Shown in pieces: positions 23,896-31,660 of a stretch of DNA of 32,028 nucleotides (positions are counted from its first letter, which is position 1; each line of letters opens with the position of its first letter). The notes beneath the pieces were generated by a model, which made no database searches, was not told where the DNA came from, and saw only the letters and a program-made list of their open reading frames with translations. Origin of the DNA: Candidatus Moraniibacteriota bacterium (GTDB lineage Bacteria; Patescibacteriota; Minisyncoccia; Moranbacterales; GCA-2747515); NCBI GenBank assembly GCA_018401135.1, contig JAGYLL010000009.1, positions 1 to 32,028 on the forward strand, read 5' to 3'. A program made the translations under genes and the position numbers.

Positions 23896-24279
23896 CTAGC
23901 TCTTTGGTCGTATAAGAGCAAACCCTGATCGAATCCCTCCTTCACTTCGAAAAATGCAAACATTATTCATCTCTTCAAGGTCAAATCGTGAACCCATAGG
24001 ATAAATAGTTGCATCTTTAGCCTGGCACACAGGGACAAGAGCAAAAACTTGCAAAAGGGAAGTTTCTCCAAGATACTGCTCAGGGAGATAAAGGAAAATC
24101 AAAGGTTTTCCATTGAAACAGTATCCTATATCGTGTATTAACGCTCTATCTTCATTTTCATAATGAAGACTTAATACATGAGGACTCCCCTCTTTTACCA
24201 TAATGACAGGGAATGGGTGCCGAAGTATTTTTACCTCAGGCATTTCTTTCATAGCCATAGCAAAAATCCTCTTATCCAC
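23896..24279 (-). CDS. hypothetical protein, unknown function
   Basis: I do not recognise this soluble protein of about 127 residues. The track start is a GTG at 24279, only 18 bases from the divergent miaA ATG; ATG codons at 24258 (MAMKEMPEVKIL) and 24252 are good alternatives that leave more room for promoters. The chain looks like an alternating alpha/beta or beta-rich fold (KILRHPFPVIMV, VLSLHYENEDRALIHDIGY, PLIFLYLPEQYLG, LLQVFALVPVCQAKD) and ends with NNVCIFRSEGGIRSGFALI. No membrane segment or known motif is visible. Codon use and spacing look like a real gene. Confidence 0.6.
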   Translation of the reverse strand: MDKRIFAMAMKEMPEVKILRHPFPVIMVKEGSPHVLSLHYENEDRALIHDIGYCFNGKPLIFLYLPEQYLGETSLLQVFALVPVCQAKDATIYPMGSRFDLEEMNNVCIFRSEGGIRSGFALIRPKS

Positions 24280-24297
24280 ACAAAGAACTTCTCAAGT

Positions 24298-25287
24298 ATG
24301 TCAAAGATACTCCCCGAAAATACTTTCCGTCAAGAGCAAGAAAAAAATTTTCTTCTTGCTATTCTCGGACCCACAGCCTCAGGAAAGTCAGATGTGGCTA
24401 TTCGCATTGCACAGAAATACGATGGCGAGATCATATCATGTGATTCTCGACAGGTGTATAGAGGTATGGATATAGGATCAGGAAAAGTAAAAAAGGATAC
24501 TACAGCAACAAATATTTCTTCAGCCTTTCTTTCTGAAACAATTCCCCATCACCTTATAGATATCATATCTCCACAAACAGAGTATAATGTTGTCAAATTT
24601 CAAAAACAAGCACATAGCGCTCTACGAAATATTTTTTCAAGAAAAAAACTCCCCATTCTTTGTGGTGGAACAGGTTTTTGGGCACAAGCATTTCTTGAAA
24701 ATCAAATCTTTCCCGAAATATCCCCCGATAAAAAATTAAGAAAAATGCTTGAAAAAAAATCTCGAGAAGAACTTCTTGAAAAACTTATTTCTCTTGATCC
24801 TCAAAAAGTAGCTTCTCTCGATATTTCTAATCCACTAAAGATTATTCGTGCTTTAGAAATTATTTTGCATAAAAAAACTTCTTCAAAAAAAGACCCTACC
24901 TCTCGAAAAACAGTCTCTCCCCTTGATTGGAAAGGTATCATCATCAATCCTCCACGAGAAATTCTCTATAAAAATATAGAAATTCGACTCAACCAAAGGT
25001 TTGAAGAAGGAATGATAGAAGAAATACGAAATCTTCATTATAATCAGAAAATTCCTTGGAGTAGACTTGAGAGTTTTGGACTTGAATATCGATGGATTAC
25101 ACGGCACCTTCTTGGAAAGATTTCATTCGAGGAAATGCGAGAAAAACTCTTACAGGATATTCGTCACTATGCCAAAAGACAAGGAACGTGGTTTCGTCGT
25201 TGGGAACGACAAGGGAGAGTATTTTCTTGGGTATCATCGAAGGAAGAAGCGCTTGCTGTTGCCAAAGATATAATAGAATATCTCTAA
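24298..25287 (+). CDS. miaA: tRNA dimethylallyltransferase
   Basis: MiaA adds a dimethylallyl group to A37 of tRNAs that read UNN codons. I use the ATG at 24298 (MSKILPENTFRQEQEK), giving 329 residues; the longer track version overlaps the divergent neighbour. The P-loop LAILGPTASGKSDVA, the substrate motif SCDSRQVYRGMDIGSGK, HHLIDIISPQTEYNV, LCGGTGFWAQAF and SNPLKIIRALEI are all family hallmarks in the right order. The C-terminal RQGTWFRRW, where YAKRQ.TWFR is usual, is also intact. It is the only plus-strand gene between thrS and the right edge. Confidence 0.96.
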   Translation: MSKILPENTFRQEQEKNFLLAILGPTASGKSDVAIRIAQKYDGEIISCDSRQVYRGMDIGSGKVKKDTTATNISSAFLSETIPHHLIDIISPQTEYNVVKFQKQAHSALRNIFSRKKLPILCGGTGFWAQAFLENQIFPEISPDKKLRKMLEKKSREELLEKLISLDPQKVASLDISNPLKIIRALEIILHKKTSSKKDPTSRKTVSPLDWKGIIINPPREILYKNIEIRLNQRFEEGMIEEIRNLHYNQKIPWSRLESFGLEYRWITRHLLGKISFEEMREKLLQDIRHYAKRQGTWFRRWERQGRVFSWVSSKEEALAVAKDIIEYL

Positions 25288-25326
25288 TTTTACCTCCACA
25301 CCATTCTATTACGTAGAAGCAGTGTT

Positions 25327-26493
25327 TTAATGTTTCACAACATCTTCTAAAACATTGTGTGTTTCTTTGGCGCATTTCCTCCAAGAAAATCGAGAAACTG
25401 CCAAAGAAGCCCGTTGTGACATTTCACTAAAAAGCTCCTTATCCTGGAATAATTCTAAAAGAGCAAATCCTATTTCTTCAGGTCGAAATGGATCTATGTA
25501 AAGAGCTCCTTTTTGTGCGATTTCTCCAAGAGAGGAATTATTCGAAGTAATAGAAGGCTTTCCACATTTCATAGCTTCTGCCAAAGGAAATCCAAAACCT
25601 TCGTAGAAAGAAGGATAAACAAAAACTGTGGCAAGATTATACAATCCCGGTTTATCTTCTTGAGAAATACATCCGAGACGCTTAATATCTTGAGAAAATA
25701 CATTTTTTCGTATTTCTTTTTTGAGACTTTCCTCTTTCCAACCAGAAGATCCGACGAGAATAAGCTGTACAATATCATCGCTATTTTCTGAAGTATAGAG
25801 TCGACGAAACATTTCGTATCCCCGTATAAGAGCAATAATATTCTTTCTTGGTTCAAATGTTCCCAAAAATAAAATAAATTTATATGGTAAATTATATCGT
25901 TTTTTTATATCCATAAGAGCTACGGTATTTCGATTCATAATAGTAAATTGCTCTGAAATCCCACTATAAACAACAGTTATTTTTTCTCGTTGTATACCAT
26001 ATATACGCATAAGATCATCTGCTGTTGATTGAGAAACAGCTAGTATTTTTTGCGCTCGTGAAAAAAGTTTTCGTGGACCCACAAAAAGATGCCATAGTCT
26101 TCGTTTGAGAGAAAATGTTTCCGGATAAATTTCAAAAGAAAGATCGTGAGCGGTTATAACGAGAGGACACTTTGGTGAGAGAGCTATAAAATTAAGATTT
26201 GGTGCAAAAAAAACATCTACCCCACCAATCATTCGATCGAGAAAGGGTCTTTGAAAATACCAAAGAAAAAGATTTAAAAGTTTATTAGGAAAATATCTTC
26301 TAACCAATCGAACATGAGAATAGTTTGTTGCCCAAGAAAAATCAATTTTTTTGGAAGAAAATGCATTATAAAAGAGAATATATTCATGTTCTTGTGAAGT
26401 TGAAATCATTTTTTCAATAAGATTTCTTGCATATTCTTCAACTCCTGAAATTCTTCCACCTGCAAAACATCGCATATCAATTCCAATTTTCAT
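25327..26493 (-). CDS. glycosyltransferase family 4 protein
   Basis: GT4 enzymes transfer a sugar from a nucleotide-sugar donor with retention of configuration. I start at the ATG at 26493 (MKIGIDMRCFAGGRISGVEEY), preceded by AAAGG, for 388 residues. The N-terminal acceptor domain has the typical GRISGVEEYARNL loop and VITAHDLSFEIYPETF. The C-terminal donor domain has FILFLGTFEPRKNI, LGCISQEDKPGLYNLATVFVYPSFYEGFGFPLAEAMKCGKPSIT (the EGFGFP..E donor motif) and SLGEIAQKGALYIDP. The best likeness is to mannosyl- or other hexosyl-transferases of surface polysaccharide synthesis; substrate cannot be read from the sequence. It follows the Wzz-like gene and ends 39 bases from the convergent miaA stop. 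Confidence 0.93.
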   Translation of the reverse strand: MKIGIDMRCFAGGRISGVEEYARNLIEKMISTSQEHEYILFYNAFSSKKIDFSWATNYSHVRLVRRYFPNKLLNLFLWYFQRPFLDRMIGGVDVFFAPNLNFIALSPKCPLVITAHDLSFEIYPETFSLKRRLWHLFVGPRKLFSRAQKILAVSQSTADDLMRIYGIQREKITVVYSGISEQFTIMNRNTVALMDIKKRYNLPYKFILFLGTFEPRKNIIALIRGYEMFRRLYTSENSDDIVQLILVGSSGWKEESLKKEIRKNVFSQDIKRLGCISQEDKPGLYNLATVFVYPSFYEGFGFPLAEAMKCGKPSITSNNSSLGEIAQKGALYIDPFRPEEIGFALLELFQDKELFSEMSQRASLAVSRFSWRKCAKETHNVLEDVVKH

Positions 26494-26562
26494 ACAGCCT
26501 TTCATCCTTAACAAATCATTATCGTATTCAAATCTTACTAGACATCTCTTATGTATTTTTGT

Positions 26563-27189
26563 TCATTTCTTTTTTGCTGTCATAAAATATGCTCTCAGGC
26601 CAACTCCCCACAGAGCCAAAACCATACCCACCAGCAAAGATCCTCCTATAATCTTTGTCCAAGGAATATAATAAGGGTATATTATGGGCTTTTCCACGAT
26701 AATACGAAACCAATCATTATTTTGAGATGTTCCACTATTAAGATCTATTGTCCTTTGGTTGAGTATTTTTTCTAAAGAAGTCGTAAGAGTCTGTGCAATA
26801 TCTTCAGTGGCTGTAGTAAATCGAACCTCAATGTATTGAGAAGAAAGTCTTTTAGCAGAAAAAACTTTCCCCAAAGTATGTTCTGAGGGAGTTGCAACTT
26901 CTCTACCTGTTTCTTTGTAAATATCAGCGACTATTCTCGGAGAAGAAAGCCATCGAACTATCGTATCAGCAAATCTTTCATCTGCCTGAAGACGATAAAA
27001 ATCATCATACTGATATTCATTTGTTTGATTTCCAGATCCAGAACGAGCTATATGAAGTGAAAGTATGGTAGTGTATCGAACAGGTTGCAAGAAGACATAG
27101 AAAATTGTAGTAATAACAATTCCAATAGTTATTAAAGAGAAGAACTTCCATTGTTTTCGTATTTCTTGAATAAATTCTTTAAGTTCCAT
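26563..27189 (-). CDS. Wzz/YveK-like polysaccharide chain-length or biosynthesis protein
   Basis: These membrane proteins set the length of, or help export, surface polysaccharides. The 208-residue product has the two-helix layout of the family: an N-terminal helix (FSLITIGIVITTIFYVFLQ, about residues 17-36), an outer alpha/beta domain (YTTILSLHIAR, FADTIVRWLSSPRIV, YIEVRFTTATEDIAQTLTTSLEKIL), and a C-terminal Pro-rich stretch PIIYPYYIPWTKIIGG leading to a second helix. There is no C-terminal kinase domain. It ends on TGA, one of two TGA stops seen in the window, and is followed by the GT4 gene. Together they look like part of a glycan-assembly set, with the GT-C-like cluster and galE elsewhere in the window. 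Confidence 0.8.
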   Translation of the reverse strand: MELKEFIQEIRKQWKFFSLITIGIVITTIFYVFLQPVRYTTILSLHIARSGSGNQTNEYQYDDFYRLQADERFADTIVRWLSSPRIVADIYKETGREVATPSEHTLGKVFSAKRLSSQYIEVRFTTATEDIAQTLTTSLEKILNQRTIDLNSGTSQNNDWFRIIVEKPIIYPYYIPWTKIIGGSLLVGMVLALWGVGLRAYFMTAKKK

Positions 27190-27206
27190 ATAAATATATA
27201 TTACGA

Positions 27207-27664
27207 TTATATTGCTCCATCTTTTTTTATTTGATCAAGTCGAACAGAAAGAAGTTTTGAAACACCATCATCCATAGTTACTCCATAGAGAACATCGGCT
27301 TGACGCATAGTTTCTCTATTATGAGTTATCACGATAAATTGTGTTTGGCTCGAAAGAGTTTGAAGAAGACTACTAAATCTTCGAGAATTTATTTCATCAA
27401 GAGCTGCTTCTACCTCATCAAGAACAACAAAAGGGGGTGGGTTATGGGCTATAATCGCAAAAAGCAATGACAAAGAGACAAGTGATCTTTCTCCTCCTGA
27501 GAGCATAGAAAGTCTATTTACTCGTTTTTTTGGAGGTTGTATTTTTATATCAATACCCCACTCAGACACACCCTCTTCTTTTTCGTCATCTTCATTACCA
27601 TTTTCTGTTTCTTGTAAAGTTTCTTTCGATACTAACCGAGTTTTTTCAAGTGAGGCTGTTCCCC
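27207..27664 (-). pseudogene. smc: SMC C-terminal ATPase head, separated from the N-terminal part by a frameshift
   Basis: This frame carries the C-terminal half of the SMC ATPase: GGTASLEKTRLVSK, an acidic linker (NGNEDDEKEEG), WGIDIKIQPPKKRVNRLSMLSGGERSL (ABC signature), FVVLDEVEAALDEINSRR (Walker B and D-loop) and QFIVITHNRETM (H-loop). It is read in the -1 frame relative to the N-terminal part. The family pattern F.GG.A.L is restored only if the G run on the coding strand (CCCC, 27661-27664) had one more base, so a single-base deletion there, real or a sequencing slip, explains the split. The internal Met at 27569 is not a likely independent start, since the head would then lose its first strands. 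Confidence 0.9.
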
Positions 27665-29497
27665 ATCAAACATGAGAGTGAAATATTTTCCAAATTCTTG
27701 ATTTATCTTTATAAATGCCTTTTTAAAATCTTTTTCGATACGTTCATTCATTTGGACAATTATTTTTTCCAGAGAAATCATAGCGTTTTCCAAGTCTTCA
27801 CTTTCTCTTAAAAGAAAATCGTAACGATCTTGAGTTTCTTTGTATTCTTGTGCGATCAAAGGATCTATACCTCCAATCATAGCAAGTTTGGATTGTAATC
27901 GCTCAATATGTCTTTCTGTTTCAAAAATATCTAACTTTTCCGAAAGTTCTTTTTGATCTGAAAGCAAAAGAGATTCTGGTTCCCTTCCTAATCGATTGTA
28001 TATTTCTTTGGAAAGATCCTCCATCTTCACCTCGCATCTCGTAGCTTCAATTTTTTTAGCATTATAGGTATTTTGTAAAGAAAAAAGAGTCTGTCGCAAA
28101 GAAGAGATTTCTTTTTCCATAGTAAAATAAGATTCATTAGAATTTTTTGTTTCTCCTATACATTCCTCAATTTCTTTTTCTTTTTTTTTCAATACCTTTT
28201 CTTTCTCTTCGATATCTTTACTAAGTCGAGCAATCCTTTGTTCATTTTCATGCATTCTCTGCTGAAAAGATTCTTCTTCTTTTTCCAAAAGACTCGTGTC
28301 ACGAGCAACTCTTGTTGTAGATTGTTCACACTCTTTATCCAATCGCTTCAAATCCTCCAAGAGATCATATGCCTCTTTTTTCTTAATTTCCCATTCAGAA
28401 AAATCTTTTATAGTTTGTAAAAAAGTAAAAATTTCTTGAAGTGTCTTTTGAATAGAAGAAAGTCGCTTACGAATAAAAGGGAGGTCGACAGGAATAATAT
28501 CAAATGTTTTTCGATTTTTATATCTTTCACGTTCCGCATCAGTAAAACCTTGATATTGAGCTCTTCGTCGCTCCAGATCGGAAATCTCACGATGAAACAA
28601 TGCTATTTCTCTTCGAATAGTATCTTGTTTCGAAGTATCTTGCATTTTTTTTGAAGATTCTTTTTGTTTTTCGATGAAACTATCCAATTTCCTTTCCAAA
28701 AGTTTCATCTCCCTTCCTGTTATGGACATAACTTCTTCATACTGAGCATATTCTAAGAGAAGATCATTCCACAATCGATAATAATATGGCTCTTGTGTAA
28801 GACGAAGTTCTTGTTCAGTATCCCGTCTTTGCTCTGCTTTTTTGGCCTGTCGTTTAAGAAGTCGGAGACGTGGCTCTATTTCTTCAAGGAGACGTGCTGT
28901 TTGTAAGAGATTTTCTCGCGTAGCTATAAGTTTCTTTTGGGATCTTTCTCTTTTTATTTGATAAGGCTTTACGCCCGCCGCCTCTTCGAGAATACTTCTT
29001 CTTTCCGAAAGAGAGGCATTAAGAATAGCATCTGACATTCCTTGATTGAGAACGCATTGGCTTTCCTTTCCAATTCCAATGAGAGCGAAAAGGTCTATTA
29101 CATCAATAAGTCGCACTCGAGAATCATTGATAAAATACTCCCCTTCCCCGCTCCTGTGAACTTTTCTTGTTACCGTGACATCACGATAATCAATATCAAT
29201 TTTTTTGTCAGAATTATCAAAAAAAAGAGACACCGATGATGTTCCCATCTGCGACCTCGATTTAGATCCTGAAAATATAACATCATGTGTTTTTTTTCCA
29301 CGAAGATTTTTAGCTGATTGTTCTCCCATAACCCAGCGAATAGCATCAGCTATATTTGATTTTCCTGATCCGTTTGGACCGACAATAGCAGTTACTCCAA
29401 AATATCTTTCTTCATCCTTTTCTTGAAAACAAAAAGGAAGCTCTGTTTTAGAGGCAAAAGATTTGAAACCATGAAGCGCTATTTTTCGCAAATACAT
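27632..29497 (-). CDS. smc: compact SMC-like ATPase, N-terminal head and coiled coils (frameshifted at its end)
   Basis: SMC proteins organise and segregate the chromosome. Residues 1-170 are a good N-terminal head: MYLRKIALHGFKSFASKTEL, Walker A GPNGSGKSN (residues 40-48) and VMGEQSAKNLRGKKTHDVIF with the Q-loop. From about residue 170 to 560 the chain is charged coiled coil; the usual hinge of about 150 residues is not recognisable. The last in-frame stretch FGKYFTLMFDGEQ enters the C-terminal head, then a TAG follows after a frame slip. Joined with the downstream fragment the protein would be about 763 residues, against about 1150-1200 for standard SMC. It lies between the htrA-like and wzz-like genes; no scpA or scpB is in the window. 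Confidence 0.92.
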   Translation of the reverse strand: MYLRKIALHGFKSFASKTELPFCFQEKDEERYFGVTAIVGPNGSGKSNIADAIRWVMGEQSAKNLRGKKTHDVIFSGSKSRSQMGTSSVSLFFDNSDKKIDIDYRDVTVTRKVHRSGEGEYFINDSRVRLIDVIDLFALIGIGKESQCVLNQGMSDAILNASLSERRSILEEAAGVKPYQIKRERSQKKLIATRENLLQTARLLEEIEPRLRLLKRQAKKAEQRRDTEQELRLTQEPYYYRLWNDLLLEYAQYEEVMSITGREMKLLERKLDSFIEKQKESSKKMQDTSKQDTIRREIALFHREISDLERRRAQYQGFTDAERERYKNRKTFDIIPVDLPFIRKRLSSIQKTLQEIFTFLQTIKDFSEWEIKKKEAYDLLEDLKRLDKECEQSTTRVARDTSLLEKEEESFQQRMHENEQRIARLSKDIEEKEKVLKKKEKEIEECIGETKNSNESYFTMEKEISSLRQTLFSLQNTYNAKKIEATRCEVKMEDLSKEIYNRLGREPESLLLSDQKELSEKLDIFETERHIERLQSKLAMIGGIDPLIAQEYKETQDRYDFLLRESEDLENAMISLEKIIVQMNERIEKDFKKAFIKINQEFGKYFTLMFDGEQPHLKKLG

Positions 29498-29580
29498 AAA
29501 AATATGGAATCAAAAAGATATATATATCATACCCTAAAAAAGAAATAAAAAAAATATTGACAAATAGCACAAAAATACGC

Positions 29581-29608
29581 TTCTTTCTTCTCTTTACACA
29601 AGAAAGAA
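29581..29608 (-). terminator. weak hairpin downstream of the htrA-like gene
   Basis: TTCTTTCTT (29581-29589) and AAGAAAGAA (29600-29608) form a 9-base A/T-rich stem with a 10-base loop about 20 bases after the htrA-like stop. On the minus strand a short T tract follows only after a few other bases, so termination may be partial and the smc gene could be read through. Confidence 0.35.
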
Positions 29609-29628
29609 AACTTTCCAGCAAGAAATAC

Positions 29629-30822
29629 CTATTGAGACATTTCTTCTCCAGAAAGAGAAATCTCTATTTCTTCCGTACCACGAAGAATTGAAAGGGTGAT
29701 TTTCCCGTCCTTACTGACATCTTGCAAAGTACGAGAGAGAGTATCTTTTGCTGTTATGGGGATTTCATTTACTTTTGTTATAATATCACCGTAGCGAAGA
29801 CCTGCTTTTTGTGCCGGAGAATTATACAAGAGAACTGATGTGCTTAGAGTACTTTCTGGAAAAGCCAACCATGCACCTTCTTCTACCGCAAGGTTATTTT
29901 TTTTTGCAATAATCGGAGAAATTGGCGTATATGATATACCGAAAAAGAACGTTTCTTGAAAAGAGTCTTCGATAATACGTGCGACACTCTCTCGAACTTC
30001 ATTGGATTCTAAAATGTATTCAAAAATATCACTTCCAACTTTTCTTAAACCAAGTATACCCATGAGTTCACCATCATAACTCAAAACAGCAGATCCTGAT
30101 TTTTGTACTTTTCCAGTAAAAGAAGTCTTGAATACCCCCTGATGTCTTTCTGTGGAAGCAAGAAATTGTGGTGCAAGAGAGAAATAGGGATCATAGTTTT
30201 CTATAGTTCCAGAGAGGAATCGATTGGTATTTTTTGCATCGAAAAATTCTAATGCTATGACTTTTCTTCCTAATTGAAAGTCTGAAGAATCTGCAAAAGA
30301 AAGGGGTGAAAAATTACTACCGGAAATACGAAGAAAAGAAAGTTTTGTAAAAATATCTTGTCTCAAAAATTCTGCTGAATACCACACACCATCAAAAGAC
30401 ATAACTTCATACGCCCATCCCTCAGAAGAAAGATCCTCCTCTTCTAAAAAAGAAGTTACAATAAGCCCATCATTCGTGACTATAATTCCTGTTGCCTCCA
30501 AAATTTGTTCTTGCAAAGAATTTGATTCCGATGAAGATGCTTTAATATACACAATAGATTTTTCAGCATTTCTTGCAATACGATCAAGTCGATCATCTTC
30601 TCGAATGATAATTTCTTCCTTGTTATTTATGATAGTAGTATTCTCTCGAGAAGTTCCCAAAAGATCCCACTGAGAAAATACTTTCATTTCAGCGAGGATA
30701 GGCAAGAAAAATCGAATAGTCACTATAGCGACAATACCACAAAGAAAAGCAAAAAATGTCCATTTCGCTATCCATTTCAATGAAAGAAAAAACCATCGTA
30801 TATAGGTAATCATAGTTTTCAT
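29629..30822 (-). CDS. HtrA/DegP-like membrane protein with PDZ domain, catalytic triad lost
   Basis: HtrA proteins are envelope serine proteases. I start at the ATG at 30822 (MKTMITYIRWFFLSL); the ATG at 30813 is an alternative. About 397 residues: an N-terminal membrane helix (FFAFLCGIVAIVTIRFFLPIL), a short coil, a trypsin-like domain and a C-terminal PDZ domain (SPAQKAGLRYGDIITKVNEIPI). The trypsin-like core is recognisable (TGIIVTNDGLIVTS, SFADSSDFQLGRKVIALEF, GELMGILGLR), but the His of TNxHVV is replaced (TSFLEE), the Asp of DLAVLKI is replaced (KLSFLRI), and GNSGGPL reads KSGSAVL, keeping only the Ser. Proteolysis is unlikely; a substrate-binding or chaperone role fits better. It lies between the UMP kinase and smc genes. 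Confidence 0.85.
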   Translation of the reverse strand: MKTMITYIRWFFLSLKWIAKWTFFAFLCGIVAIVTIRFFLPILAEMKVFSQWDLLGTSRENTTIINNKEEIIIREDDRLDRIARNAEKSIVYIKASSSESNSLQEQILEATGIIVTNDGLIVTSFLEEEDLSSEGWAYEVMSFDGVWYSAEFLRQDIFTKLSFLRISGSNFSPLSFADSSDFQLGRKVIALEFFDAKNTNRFLSGTIENYDPYFSLAPQFLASTERHQGVFKTSFTGKVQKSGSAVLSYDGELMGILGLRKVGSDIFEYILESNEVRESVARIIEDSFQETFFFGISYTPISPIIAKKNNLAVEEGAWLAFPESTLSTSVLLYNSPAQKAGLRYGDIITKVNEIPITAKDTLSRTLQDVSKDGKITLSILRGTEEIEISLSGEEMSQ

Positions 30823-30910
30823 TATATACCAAAAAGGAAAAGAAACCAAATAACTAATTATTTCTCACTAACCGAAAAATATATATCAAAATTTTTCTCT
30901 ACTCTCCTCT

Positions 30911-31609
30911 TTAAGAATAAACCTTCGTTCCCCTGTAAACACCTCCTTCTAAGTAGTTCTGGAAATTCTTGAGATCTTTTCCATTCATAATAGCCACCTC
31001 AAGATTTATTTCTTCAGCCAGTTTTGAAGCGACAGGATCGAAAGGAGCATTAAGACCTGGTCTCCATACATTACCCACAATATTTCGAAAATCTTTCCAG
31101 GAAATTTTTTCTACTTTTTCAGCATCTTTGTATTTTTTTGGATCTTTAGTATACACATAATCAATATTAGAAAGATTTACTAGAGAAGTTATGTCGAGAT
31201 ATTTTGCCAAAAGTACAGCGTCGTAATCAGTAGAACATCCGGGTCTATATCCAGCTGCTATGATAATTGATTCCTTACAATACGAAAAATCCTCAAGATC
31301 ATGAGGATTTGTGTTGATTCGAGGATAGGCATAATCACGAAAAATAGTTCGCAAAAGCTGTGCATTAAGACGTGTAGAATGAATACCAAGCCAATCACGA
31401 TCTTCATCAGTCAATGTTTCGTCAACACCATAGGCCGCATCTTGATATTTTCTTGCTGTTCTTCCGCCACCCGCAATAAGAATAAATTTCCAACCATTTT
31501 CTATGTAGAAAATAAGAAGCTTTTTTAATTCTTTGAGATATACCCAATCAATGTCATCTGGGACAATAAGAGATCCTCCGAGAGAGATGATACACATTTT
31601 CTTTTGCAT
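30911..31609 (-). CDS. pyrH: UMP kinase, archaeal-type (amino-acid kinase fold)
   Basis: The enzyme makes UDP from UMP in pyrimidine nucleotide synthesis. The 232-residue product begins with the glycine-rich strand IISLGGSLIVP, followed by FILIAGGGRTARKYQDAA, LGIHSTRLNAQLL, IIIAAGYRPGCSTDYDAVLLAKYL and NLSNIDYVYTKDPKKYKDA, a typical amino-acid kinase layout. The GGGRTARKY and STRLNAQLL motifs are closer to archaeal UMP kinases than to the hexameric bacterial PyrH, an arrangement I associate with CPR genomes. PFDPVASKLAEE and AIMNGKDLKNF complete the C-terminus. It starts 51 bases after the Ada-like gene's stop, with no promoter visible between them. Confidence 0.88.
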   Translation of the reverse strand: MQKKMCIISLGGSLIVPDDIDWVYLKELKKLLIFYIENGWKFILIAGGGRTARKYQDAAYGVDETLTDEDRDWLGIHSTRLNAQLLRTIFRDYAYPRINTNPHDLEDFSYCKESIIIAAGYRPGCSTDYDAVLLAKYLDITSLVNLSNIDYVYTKDPKKYKDAEKVEKISWKDFRNIVGNVWRPGLNAPFDPVASKLAEEINLEVAIMNGKDLKNFQNYLEGGVYRGTKVYS

Positions 31610-31660
31610 ACTTTTTTAAGATATTTTATGATACTTCTCTTTCACTTGTAAAACATTTTT

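Noticed and set aside
26493-27189. Wzz-like and GT4 genes are in the same frame with only a TGA between them, suggesting a read-through fusion
   Set aside because: The 23 linker codons resemble neither family, the GT4 ATG has an AAAGG site, and sharing a frame happens by chance one time in three.
27640-27655. Run of six A in smc as a programmed -1 slippery site
   Set aside because: Family likeness (FDGGTASL) already switches frame upstream at the G run, so slippage at the A run would come too late.
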